Assembly: GCA_902762335.1 (NCBI GenBank)
Contig: CACWNZ010000089.1
Coordinates: forward strand, 1-9,128
DNA length: 9,128 bases
From: an uncultured Ruminococcus sp.
GTDB lineage: Bacteria > Bacillota > Clostridia > Oscillospirales > Acutalibacteraceae
Direction: 5' to 3'
Shown here: positions 1 to 6,140 of the stretch, piece by piece
How the letters are laid out: every line of letters starts with the position of its first letter
Position numbering within the stretch: position 1 is the stretch's first letter
Program-made: the position numbers and the translations under genes
Notes under the pieces: model-generated
Seen by the model: only the letters and a program-made list of their open reading frames with translations
What the model was told of the DNA's origin: nothing
The model's database searches: none

Positions 1-744
1 ATCATTCTTGTTACGGGTGCTACCGGTTCCGGTAAATCAACCACTCTTTATACGGCTCTGCATGAGGTAATGTCGGAAGACATCAACATCATCACCGTTG
101 AGGACCCTGTCGAAATGATTTGTCCCGGCATAACTCAGGTTCAGACCAATGAAAAAGCAGGTCTTACCTTTGCGGCAGCCCTCCGAAGCATTCTTCGTCA
201 GGACCCGGACATTATCATGCTCGGTGAGATTCGTGACGGTGAAACAGCAGGTATCGCTGTTCAGGCGGCTATCACAGGTCACTTGGTTCTCTCTACACTC
301 CATACCTATGATGCTCCCAGCTCCGTTGCACGTCTTGTCGATATGGGTATTGAGCCTTACATGGTATCTTCTGCTTTGCTCGGTATCATCGCACAGAAGC
401 TCGCCCGTCGTCTTTGTACGGAATGTAAGGAGGCTTATGAACCCGACCAAAATGAGCGTATTTCTCTGAATATACCCGAAACCGAAAAGATAACCCTTTA
501 CAGAAAATGCGGCTGCGACCGCTGCAACAGAAAAGGTTACAGAGGACGTATCGCTGTGCATGAAGTAATGATGCTTACTACTACCCTCAAAAGAGCCATC
601 ACGGAAAATAAGAGTACAGATGAACTCCGTGACCTTGCCATTGCAGAGGGTATGATACCTATGAAAGAAAATGTAAGGCGTGACGTTCTTGCAGGTCTTA
701 CTTCTTACGAGGAATTTATTGATATGACGATTTCAAACGACTAA
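1..744 (+). CDS. pilB: Type IV pilus assembly ATPase, PilB/GspE family (3' part, start outside window)
   Basis: This is a cytoplasmic hexameric ATPase of the secretion/pilus superfamily that powers pilus extension. The reading frame is open from base 1, so the N-terminal domains and the start lie upstream; 247 residues are visible. In order I see a Walker A loop (GATGSGKST, about residues 6-14), an Asp-box (VEDPVEM), the stretch LTFAAALRSILRQDPDIIM with Walker B and GEIRD, and a His-box (TGHLVLSTLHT). Then comes a tetracysteine zinc motif made of CTEC and, some 30 residues later, CDRC followed by GYRGR. The zinc motif and LRSILRQDPD are typical of PilB/GspE and absent from PilT. The pilT-type gene downstream fits a pilus operon. 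Codon use (CGT, GGT) matches pilT and differs from everything after 1943. A type II secretion GspE is the alternative, but the partner PilT argues for a pilus. Confidence 0.93.
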   Translation: MILVTGATGSGKSTTLYTALHEVMSEDINIITVEDPVEMICPGITQVQTNEKAGLTFAAALRSILRQDPDIIMLGEIRDGETAGIAVQAAITGHLVLSTLHTYDAPSSVARLVDMGIEPYMVSSALLGIIAQKLARRLCTECKEAYEPDQNERISLNIPETEKITLYRKCGCDRCNRKGYRGRIAVHEVMMLTTTLKRAITENKSTDELRDLAIAEGMIPMKENVRRDVLAGLTSYEEFIDMTISND

Positions 745-751
745 TGAATTT

Positions 752-780
752 ATAATTCATAATTCATAATTCATAATTTC
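752..780 (+). repeat. 7-bp tandem repeat block, unit ATAATTC (left arm of a dyad)
   Basis: Three exact copies of ATAATTC (752-758, 759-765, 766-772) are followed by a fourth copy ending ATAATTT plus C. The block starts 8 bases after the pilB stop. Its sequence matches the reverse complement of the block at 843-875 over 26 bases, apart from one mismatch in each 7-base unit. The two blocks could therefore fold into a long interrupted stem in the transcript. Function is unknown; short tandem arrays like this are common between genes in low-GC Clostridia. Confidence 0.85.
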
Positions 781-842
781 ATGGTTAGTTTTTGGCTGAA
801 TATTTTTATTCTCTGAATCAAATTTTGAATATTATAAAAATC

Positions 843-875
843 ATTATGCATTATGCATTATGCATTATGCATTAT
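843..875 (+). repeat. 7-bp tandem repeat block, unit ATTATGC (right arm of a dyad)
   Basis: Four exact copies of ATTATGC (843-849, 850-856, 857-863, 864-870) are followed by ATTAT. The reverse complement reads as ATAATGC units, which align with the ATAATTC units at 752-777 with a single T-to-G difference per unit. The array ends six bases before the likely pilT ribosome site (AGGGG at 881-885), so pairing of the two arms would bring a stem close to the translation start. Confidence 0.85.
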
Positions 876-896
876 AAAAAAGGGGTAGATTTTAGT

Positions 897-1943
897 ATGG
901 ATTTTTACAGTCTTGTAAAAGAAGCTGTCGGCAAGGGTGCTTCCGATATTCATATCGCATCGGGCAACCACCCTGCATATCGTCTTCACGGCAATGTTAT
1001 ATTTACAAATGACCCGGCTTTGAATGAAGCCGAAGTTACTGCTATTATCAAGGCAGTTCTCAACCAGTCACGTTTTGAAACTTTCTTACAGACAGGTGAA
1101 GCCGATGCCGCTGTTGAAATAGGTGAGTGCGGACGTTTCAGAGCGAATGCGTTCAGACAGCGTAACGGTACGGCTTTGGTACTTCGTATTATCAACAGCG
1201 TTGTTCCCGAGCTTTCCACCCTCAGCCTCCCTGCATCAATCAAGAAAACGCTTGACCTTAATTCGGGGCTTGTGCTTGTATGCGGTCCTACCGGCTCCGG
1301 TAAATCGACTACTCTTGCGGCTCTTATCAATGAACTTAACAAGTATAAACAAAAGCATATCGTTACTATCGAGGATCCTGTTGAGTTTTTGCATACTCCC
1401 AAACGCTGCATTATCAATCAAAGAGAAATCGGTCTTGACAGCCGTTCCTATCCTATGGCACTTCGTGCTGCCATGCGTGAGGACCCCGATATTATACTTG
1501 TCGGAGAAATGCGTGACCGTGAATCTATTCAGATAGCCCTTACCGCTACCGAAACAGGTCACTTGGTTTTCTCTACCGTACATACAGAGGGTGCCGCAAA
1601 AACGATCGACCGTCTTGTTGATATATTCCCGCCCGACCAGCAGCAGCAAATCAGAGTTCAGCTTTCCACTTCTCTTAAAGCTGTTATCTCGCAAAGACTT
1701 CTTCCCCGTGCAGGCGGCGGACGTATTGCAGCCTTTGAAATCATGTTCTGTACGACCGCTATCAGCAACCTGATACGTGAAAATAAAGTTGCCAATATCC
1801 AGCAGTCTATTCAGCTCGGTCAGCAGTACGGCATGATTACCATGAGCAAGAGTATAGATAACCTCCTTGCACAAGGTCTTATCACGGAGCAGATCGCAAG
1901 AGCTTGGAACTTCGATATAGGCGATACCGATGCAAGAAGATAA
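897..1943 (+). CDS. pilT: Type IV pilus retraction ATPase, PilT family
   Basis: The protein is a cytoplasmic hexameric ATPase that disassembles the pilus and drives retraction, as used in twitching and DNA uptake. The 348 residues show an N-terminal PAS-like half with ASDIHIASG near residue 15, Walker A GPTGSGKST (130-138), the Asp-box TIEDPVEF, Walker B IILVGEMRD (199-207), the His-box TGHLVFSTVHT (220-230) and a C-terminal AISNLIRENK stretch typical of PilT. There is no tetracysteine motif, unlike PilB. I chose ATG 897: the protein then starts MDFYSLVKEA, matching the usual PilT N-terminus and length (about 350), and AGGGG lies 11 bases upstream. The frame stays open back to a TTG at 792, but that extension would translate the 7-bp repeats. 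A pilC-type membrane platform gene would be expected next but does not follow. Confidence 0.93.
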   Translation: MDFYSLVKEAVGKGASDIHIASGNHPAYRLHGNVIFTNDPALNEAEVTAIIKAVLNQSRFETFLQTGEADAAVEIGECGRFRANAFRQRNGTALVLRIINSVVPELSTLSLPASIKKTLDLNSGLVLVCGPTGSGKSTTLAALINELNKYKQKHIVTIEDPVEFLHTPKRCIINQREIGLDSRSYPMALRAAMREDPDIILVGEMRDRESIQIALTATETGHLVFSTVHTEGAAKTIDRLVDIFPPDQQQQIRVQLSTSLKAVISQRLLPRAGGGRIAAFEIMFCTTAISNLIRENKVANIQQSIQLGQQYGMITMSKSIDNLLAQGLITEQIARAWNFDIGDTDARR

Positions 1944-1961
1944 AAAAGGGAAGTACACTTG
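1941..1961. other. Composition and gene-order break between pilT and a truncated fakA
   Basis: The pilT stop at 1941-1943 is followed, within about 15 bases and with no ribosome site or start codon, by sequence that reads straight into the interior of a DAK2-family protein. Codon style switches at once. Arginine in the pil genes is mostly CGT, while in 1946-2786 I find AGG, AGA and CGC and no CGT. Glycine changes from GGT to GGC and ATA isoleucine becomes frequent. The exact breakpoint cannot be placed better than roughly 1944-1957. It may be an assembly join or a true recombination scar. Confidence 0.75.
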
Positions 1962-2836
1962 AGAGCTATTTTGAGAACTTTCTCACCGAGCTTCACCGCT
2001 CTCTTGAAAGGACCCCCGAGCTGCTTGACGTTCTGCGCAAGGCGGGCGTTGTAGACAGCGGCGGCGCAGGGTTTATCTATATAGCAGAGGGTATGCAGAG
2101 CGCTCTGAGAGGAGATCGCTTCGATATAGCGGGCGGCGGCGCGGAGCCCTCAAAAAAGACGGATTACTCCGCCTTTGACGAGAACAGCGTGCTTGAGTTC
2201 GGCTACTGCACCGAGTTTCTGCTTCGCCTTCAGAACAGCAAGTGCGATCCCGACAGCTTCGATACAGAGGGCTTCAGGGAATATCTCAACGGCGTTGGTG
2301 AATCGGTCGTAGTATTCAGGGAGGGTACCATAGTCAAGGCTCACGTTCACACTATGGATCCCGGAGAGATACTTACCTACTGCCGCAGATACGGCGAATT
2401 CCTCAACGTCAAAATAGAAAATATGTCGCTGCAGCATAACGGGCTGATAACGGAAAAGAGCTTTGAGCCTGCCGCCCGCAAGCCCCGCAAGTCCTACGGC
2501 ATAGTAAGCGTTGCGGCGGGCAGCGGCATAAAGGAGCTTTTCACGTCTCTCGGGTGCGACGAGGTCGTCGACGGCGGTCAGAGCATGAATCCTTCCGCGG
2601 AGGATCTTATCTCTGCGTTCAGAAAGATCAACGCCGACAGGATACTCGTCTATCCCAACAACAGCAACATAATCCTTACCGCTAAGCAGGCGGCTTCGCT
2701 CTATAAGGATGCAGAGGTCTATATTATCCCGAGCAAAACCATAGGAGAGGGCTATGCGGCTATATCTCAGCTTGAGACGGAAAGTAACGGGCATAGTTTC
2801 GAGAGCCGTAAGAGATACCTCGCAGGACGGACTTGA
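1946..2836 (+). pseudogene. fakA: FakA-like fatty-acid kinase, 5'-truncated and frame-shifted (first fragment)
   Basis: Intact FakA (YloV, DAK2 family) phosphorylates fatty acids held by FakB/DegV proteins so that exogenous lipid enters phospholipid synthesis. This fragment begins inside the end of the DAK2 domain: RTPELLDVLRKAGVV followed by DSGGAGF is the usual last part of that domain. The middle domain follows (VVVFREGTIVKAHVHT, then the MDPGEIL stretch), then the C-terminal domain (YGIVSVAAGSGI, PNNSNIILTAKQAA, PSKTIGEGYAAISQL). The N-terminal nucleotide- and metal-binding half, normally well over 100 residues, is absent, and there is no start codon with a ribosome site. The frame is open back to an ATG at 1904 inside pilT, which is not credible as the start. 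After ETES (about 2785) the frame turns into unrelated residues and stops at 2836. The product should be inactive as it stands. Confidence 0.85.
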
Positions 2837-3098
2837 AATAAAAAAGGACGACTACATCGGCTTTGTAGGCGACAGGATATACAATACCGCGAATGACAAG
2901 AACACCGCTCTTACAGAGCTTGCCGCAAAGCTCGGCACGGCGGACTGCGACATCGCCATTATAGTATGCGGAGAAAGCGTTACCTCTGAGGAGGCGGACG
3001 AAACGGAAAAAAGCTTCGCCTCGGCGTATCCCCGCTCGGACGTAATAATGATAGACGGCAGACAGCCTGTCTATGATTATATATTAATACTTGAATAA
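2784..3098 (+). pseudogene. fakA: FakA-like fatty-acid kinase, C-terminal fragment in the next reading frame
   Basis: Homology resumes at VTGIVSRAVRDT (from about 2784) and runs through DGLEIKKDDYIGFVGD to the very typical terminal QPVYDYILILE. The frame is open from ATG 2754, but the first ten residues have no likeness to the family. In intact relatives roughly 20 residues separate the TES end of the first fragment from VTG, so the sequence seems to have lost a short stretch whose length is not a multiple of three, leaving a frame change at about 2777-2786. The stop lies 13 bases before the degV start, so the two genes are operon neighbours, as expected for FakA and FakB. A sequencing or assembly error at this spot is the main alternative to a real mutation. 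Confidence 0.8.
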
Positions 3099-3111
3099 AC
3101 GGAGGCAGAAT

Positions 3112-3981
3112 ATGTTAGTTCTATTTACCGATACCGACACAGACATAACCCCTGAGGTCGCCGCAGAATTCGGCTACCACCTTATCAGTATGCCCTACAG
3201 CATAGACGGCGTTACGACCTATCCTTATGAGGATTTCGAGCACTTCGACGCCCACGAATTCTACGACAGGCTGCGCGGCGGCGTTCTTCCCAAGACGAGC
3301 GCCATAAGCGCCGAGAGCTATAAAAAGTATTTTGAGCCGCATTTCAAAAACGGCGACGATATACTTTACGTTCATTTTTCAAGAGCCATGACCGCCACCT
3401 TCGATGCAATGGATATTGCCGTAAAGGAGCTTAAGGAGAAATATCCCGAGAGAAAATTCTATACCGTAGATACCAAGGGCATCACCCTCGGCAGCCTTAA
3501 CATAGTGCTTGAGATAGGCGACCTTTACAAGGCGGGCAAGACTATCGACGAGATACTTGCATGGGCAAAGAACGAGGTGGATAAATTCGCGGTATATTTC
3601 TTTGCGGACGATCTTAAGTTCTTCAAGGCGAGCGGCAGGGTCAGCGGACTTGCGGGAACTATGGGTACGCTGCTCGGCATAAGACCTATAATCCACATGA
3701 ACTCCGATGGCAAAATGGTGAACGTCGGCAAGGAAAAGGGCAGAACGAAGGCTCTTGCAAGGCTCATCTCTGTAATGGACGAGATAGGCGAGGACGTAAA
3801 GGGTCACAGGGTATTGGTAGGACATTCCGATGCGCCTGCTCTCGTAGAAGAGGCGATAAGACTGCTCAAGGAAAAATACGGCGACGATCTCAGGATAGAG
3901 CTTTACGACGTGAATCCCACTGCGGGAAGTCACTGCGGACCCTCAACGGTCGGCATAAGCTTCCACGCAAAGCACAGATGA
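3112..3981 (+). CDS. DegV family protein, likely fatty-acid-binding FakB
   Basis: DegV/FakB proteins hold a fatty acid in a two-domain fold and present it to FakA for phosphorylation in the cytoplasm. The 289-residue product has the usual family length. It shows TDTDTDITPEVAAEFG at the N-terminus, PKTSAIS (a conserved Thr/Ser that contacts the carboxylate in the family), FKASGRVSGLAGTMGTLLGI in the middle, and the C-terminal SHCGPSTVGISF with the conserved His. The start at ATG 3112 has GGAGG at 3101-3105, six bases away; an upstream TTG at 3091 overlaps fakA and is less likely. The usual SSxLSGTYxSA loop reads SRAMTATFDAM here, so this may be a subgroup with a different lipid or partner contact. 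With the neighbouring fakA broken, it would need a kinase encoded elsewhere to function. Ligand specificity cannot be read from the sequence. Confidence 0.9.
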   Translation: MLVLFTDTDTDITPEVAAEFGYHLISMPYSIDGVTTYPYEDFEHFDAHEFYDRLRGGVLPKTSAISAESYKKYFEPHFKNGDDILYVHFSRAMTATFDAMDIAVKELKEKYPERKFYTVDTKGITLGSLNIVLEIGDLYKAGKTIDEILAWAKNEVDKFAVYFFADDLKFFKASGRVSGLAGTMGTLLGIRPIIHMNSDGKMVNVGKEKGRTKALARLISVMDEIGEDVKGHRVLVGHSDAPALVEEAIRLLKEKYGDDLRIELYDVNPTAGSHCGPSTVGISFHAKHR

Positions 3982-3989
3982 TCCTTTAA

Positions 3990-4021
3990 GCGCAGGACGG
4001 CGGAGTCCTGCGCCTTTTCTT
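3990..4021 (+). terminator. Rho-independent terminator after degV
   Basis: A perfect 9-bp stem, GCGCAGGAC (3990-3998) with GTCCTGCGC (4005-4013), encloses a 6-base loop. The T-rich tail CTTTTCTT follows immediately. It begins 9 bases after the degV stop and closes the fakA-degV unit. The tail overlaps the stop codon of the convergent gene at 4020. On the minus strand the sequence after the stem is not T-rich, so it probably works mainly in the plus direction. Confidence 0.9.
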
Positions 4022-4856
4022 ATGCGCTGTGTCTGAGAGAAGAAAGTCTTGCAAAGAGCCTTTCGGCAGTATAAACGTTTTCTCCGTCTCCGCCGCAGGA
4101 GGGAACGAGGGAAGCAAGCTCCTTAACGCCCCCGAGTGTATACAGCGCCGAAAGAAACGAGAACTCGTCGATATATCCGGGTCTGAGTCTCTGATACTTA
4201 TAAGGCACTGCGACCCGATAGTCGTATATTACCGTATTGGCAAGAGCAACGAGGGGCTTTTCGGCGGAAAGAACAAGCGCATCGCGCCTGAGAGGGTAGT
4301 GAATATCGGGCGCATCGCAGCAGAGCAGAATATCGCAGTCGTGAAGGGCATCTATGCTGTCGCTGACGATAAGAGAAGCGCCCCGTTCTTCATACAGCCT
4401 GTCGGATACGCCGCCGTAGAATTCAGGTCTGTTCGTGACCACCGTAAGCTCGTGACAAATATCCGTCAGAGCCTCGGCTATATGAGGACAGCTGCCCGTC
4501 GGGTCGCACAGCGCCGCGCGAAGCTCCTGCGCGCTCCCGCTGCGCGTCAGAACGTCCCTTGCAAGACTCAGCATCATCATGCGGGCAAAGTCCCTGCACT
4601 CAAAGCGCCTGTACGGGGCAAGCTCGTAACCGTTTTCCCGCGAACAGACTATCTCAACGTCCCTGTTCCTTAAATACGGGGTCAGCCTTTTCATGTCGGG
4701 CTTTCCTCTGTAAAGCTCGTACTTAAGCTGAAGCACGGAGATTCTGTTCTGCTTTCTGAGCCTTGCGCTTATCCTGCACGGGCGGAACAGGGTGCTCAGC
4801 CTTTTTGTAAGCTCCTTGGGTCTTTTGTTTTCTATCCCGAGGGTCACTATCATCAT
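4020..4856 (-). CDS. Conserved-looking protein of unknown function, possible Rossmann-like domain
   Basis: I do not recognise this 278-residue protein. The first 75 residues are rich in Lys/Arg (LTKRL, ISARLRKQNRIS, DMKRLTPYLRNRD). The middle has the look of an alpha/beta nucleotide-binding fold: LRAALCDPTGSCPHIAEAL (about 112-130), then HELTVVTNRPEFY, then GASLIVSDSIDALHDCDILLCC, which resembles alternating strands and helices. No signal peptide or membrane segment is seen, so it is likely cytoplasmic. I chose ATG 4856 (an adjacent ATG at 4853 is equally possible) because a TATAAT box at 4887-4882 would place transcription start between it and the further upstream GTG at 4892. The ribosome site is weak (a GGTG only). 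It is convergent with degV and sits alone behind the terminator of the minus-strand lipoprotein gene. A dehydrogenase-like role is only a guess. Confidence 0.7.
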   Translation of the reverse strand: MMIVTLGIENKRPKELTKRLSTLFRPCRISARLRKQNRISVLQLKYELYRGKPDMKRLTPYLRNRDVEIVCSRENGYELAPYRRFECRDFARMMMLSLARDVLTRSGSAQELRAALCDPTGSCPHIAEALTDICHELTVVTNRPEFYGGVSDRLYEERGASLIVSDSIDALHDCDILLCCDAPDIHYPLRRDALVLSAEKPLVALANTVIYDYRVAVPYKYQRLRPGYIDEFSFLSALYTLGGVKELASLVPSCGGDGENVYTAERLFARLSSLRHSA

Positions 4857-4881
4857 TACACCGCTTTCTTTTTTTTCTATG

Positions 4882-4887
4882 ATTATA
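4882..4887 (-). promoter_or_regulatory. Candidate -10 box for the unknown gene 4020-4856
   Basis: A perfect TATAAT is read on the minus strand about 25 bases upstream of the chosen ATG. No good -35 is found; at 17-bp spacing the hexamer is TAATTA. Transcription from here would give a very short leader and would exclude the GTG at 4892 as start. The box lies downstream of the hairpin that should end the neighbouring lipoprotein transcript, which makes a separate promoter necessary. Confidence 0.4.
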
Positions 4888-4916
4888 TGCACAAAGCAGC
4901 GCTTTAATTACAGCAG

Positions 4917-4950
4917 AAAGCCGCCCCGCGTCTTATGGACGAGGGGCGGC
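4917..4950 (-). terminator. Terminator hairpin after the small lipoprotein gene
   Basis: A 13-bp GC-rich stem with one mismatch (4920-4932 pairing with 4938-4950, loop TTATG) begins six bases beyond the minus-strand stop at 4956. Read on the minus strand it is followed by only three T residues, so the U-tract is weak. On the plus strand TTTT follows one turn later, but no plus-strand gene ends here. Confidence 0.7.
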
Positions 4951-4955
4951 CGGTT

Positions 4956-5306
4956 TTATCGGCTTGAGCCGTCTGTGGTGTTCTGCAGGGTATCGGCAGC
5001 GTTATCGGCAATATCCTTTACGGTCTCGCCGGCGTTGCGGGCAGCATTGCCTACTGCATCGCCCAATCTTTCGACAGGGCTGACACTCGTCTCCGGCGCG
5101 GGAACGAGGTCGTCATCGTCTCCGATGATCCCGTTGGTATCGGTGACAACGCCGTTGTCGGCGGGAACTCTGTTTTCCGCATAGGGCATATCCGATGCAT
5201 GGGGAACTGCGGTATCGTTGTTTATATCGCCGTCATTGTTGCTGCAGGCCGTCAGCCCTAAGCACACCGCTGATACCGCAAGAACAGATAAAATAAGCTT
5301 TTTCAT
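4956..5306 (-). CDS. Small acidic lipoprotein of unknown function
   Basis: This 116-residue product starts MKKLILSVLAVSAVCLGLTAC, a short signal peptide ending in a clear lipobox (LTAC, lipidated Cys at 21), so it should be anchored on the outer face of the membrane. The mature part is a low-complexity Asn/Asp-rich linker (SNNDGDINND, GDDDD), and then a 30-residue Ala-rich segment near the C-terminus (VERLGDAVGNAARNAGETV and onward) with the periodicity of an amphipathic helix. AGGAG at 5318-5314 lies seven bases before the ATG. It is transcribed alone between a terminator and a divergent intergenic region. I do not know a function; a surface tether or envelope-associated helix is possible. 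No cysteine other than the signal-peptide and lipobox ones is seen. Confidence 0.85.
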   Translation of the reverse strand: MKKLILSVLAVSAVCLGLTACSNNDGDINNDTAVPHASDMPYAENRVPADNGVVTDTNGIIGDDDDLVPAPETSVSPVERLGDAVGNAARNAGETVKDIADNAADTLQNTTDGSSR

Positions 5307-5411
5307 AGTACAGCTCCTGAAAATTTGATCTGTTGAGCCATAATGCTCACGCTTTTATTTTTTTTCGCTGCTTCATTATTTATACCTTACAGATTTTTCA
5401 TATAAAGTGTA

Positions 5412-5440
5412 TTGACCGTTTTGTCTTTCTGTCTTAAAAT
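5412..5440 (+). promoter_or_regulatory. Sigma-A promoter of the cytidylate-kinase-like gene
   Basis: TTGACC (5412-5417) and TAAAAT (5435-5440) are separated by exactly 17 bases. Transcription would start near 5447, giving a leader of about 28 bases that contains the GAGGGGG ribosome site (5461-5467) before ATG 5475. I could not find a comparably good promoter for the divergent lipoprotein gene in this 168-base gap; the best is TTTATA-16-TATAAA on the minus strand, which is weak. Confidence 0.8.
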
Positions 5441-5474
5441 ATGAATAGATAATACATCGTGAGGGGGCTGCATC

Positions 5475-6074
5475 ATGGCAAATACAATAATCACTATCTC
5501 GCGCACCTACGGCAGCGGCGGCAGAAAAATAGGCAAATTATTAGCCGAAAGGGCAGGCATACCGTATTACGACAGGGAGCTGATCTATCTGACCTCGGCA
5601 AAGAGCGGCTTGCCCGCAGATGTTCTTTCCGACAACGATGAGGGACTTTCTCAAAAGCGGCCCGACGTAATTATTCCCGAGGAAAGGAACAAATACATCA
5701 GCAAGGACGAGGTCTTTGCATCACAGTCACGCACCATAAGGGAGCTTGCCGACAAGAGCGACTGCGTCATAATAGGCAGATGTGCCGACAGCATTCTTAA
5801 AAACAGCCCCCACAGGCTCGTGCGCGTTTTCGTCTGGGCGCCGAAGGAGCTGTGTATAAGCCGCGTTTCCGAGATGTTCAGTATCACCGGAAAGGAAGCG
5901 GCAAAAATGATAAAGCAGATAGACAAGCACAGAGAGGATTATTACAAATATCACACGGGCGCTCATCAGGACAGCGCACGGAACTTTGACCTGTGCATAG
6001 ACACCTCGCGGGTGAGCTTTGAACAGGCTGTCGGGCTTATTTCGGGCTATTCCCGAATGATAACGGAACTCTGA
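5475..6074 (+). CDS. Cytidylate kinase-like family protein
   Basis: The 199-residue protein opens TIITISRTYGSGGRKIG, the P-loop variant (GSGGR, residues 13-17) found in the cytidylate-kinase-like family, followed by LLAERAGIPYYDRELI. Further on are SRTIRELADKSDCVIIGRCAD, a strand-loop typical of the family, and the lid-like stretch around VSEMFSITGKEAAKMIKQID with many basic residues. The length is close to that of canonical Cmk, but family members of this type are generally a separate group and their true substrate is often unproven. It should act in the cytoplasm as a small-molecule kinase. ATG 5475 has GAGGGGG seven bases upstream; an overlapping frame from 5459 is not real. It is monocistronic, between its own sigma-A promoter and a shared terminator. 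Confidence 0.88.
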   Translation: MANTIITISRTYGSGGRKIGKLLAERAGIPYYDRELIYLTSAKSGLPADVLSDNDEGLSQKRPDVIIPEERNKYISKDEVFASQSRTIRELADKSDCVIIGRCADSILKNSPHRLVRVFVWAPKELCISRVSEMFSITGKEAAKMIKQIDKHREDYYKYHTGAHQDSARNFDLCIDTSRVSFEQAVGLISGYSRMITEL

Positions 6075-6091
6075 AAATCTTATACAGACAG

Positions 6092-6139
6092 AAAAACGGG
6101 CTTGCCGCCTTTTGTGCGGAAGCCCGTTAAGTGTTTTTT
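6092..6139. terminator. Bidirectional terminator between the kinase and ddh genes
   Basis: The outer stem AACGGGCTT (6095-6103) pairs with AAGCCCGTT (6120-6128), and an inner CCGC/GCGG adds four pairs with one bulged G, closing on a 7-base loop. Six T residues follow on the plus side (6134-6139). The A5 run before the stem gives a T5 tail on the minus strand. It lies between two convergent stops (6074 and 6141) and can serve both. Confidence 0.9.
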
Positions 6140-6140
6140 A

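Noticed and set aside
752..875. CRISPR array or transposon terminal repeats
   Set aside because: Units are 7 bp with no spacers, and no transposase or target duplication surrounds them.
1904..1945. ATG 1904 as the true start of the fakA-like gene
   Set aside because: It lies in an alternative frame of pilT, its first residues have no family likeness, and it has no ribosome site. The open frame there is chance.
2150..2794. Minus-strand open frame of 214 codons over the fakA remnant
   Set aside because: It is antisense to clear DAK2-family sequence and shows no recognisable motif.
4029..4673. Plus-strand open frame of 214 codons
   Set aside because: It is the complement of the minus-strand gene, with a composition rich in Arg/Ala/Val and no motif or ribosome site.
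5334..5349. Inverted repeat TGAGC-CATAAT-GCTCA in the lipoprotein leader
   Set aside because: Only five base pairs around a six-base loop, with no promoter it clearly overlaps; this is likely chance.
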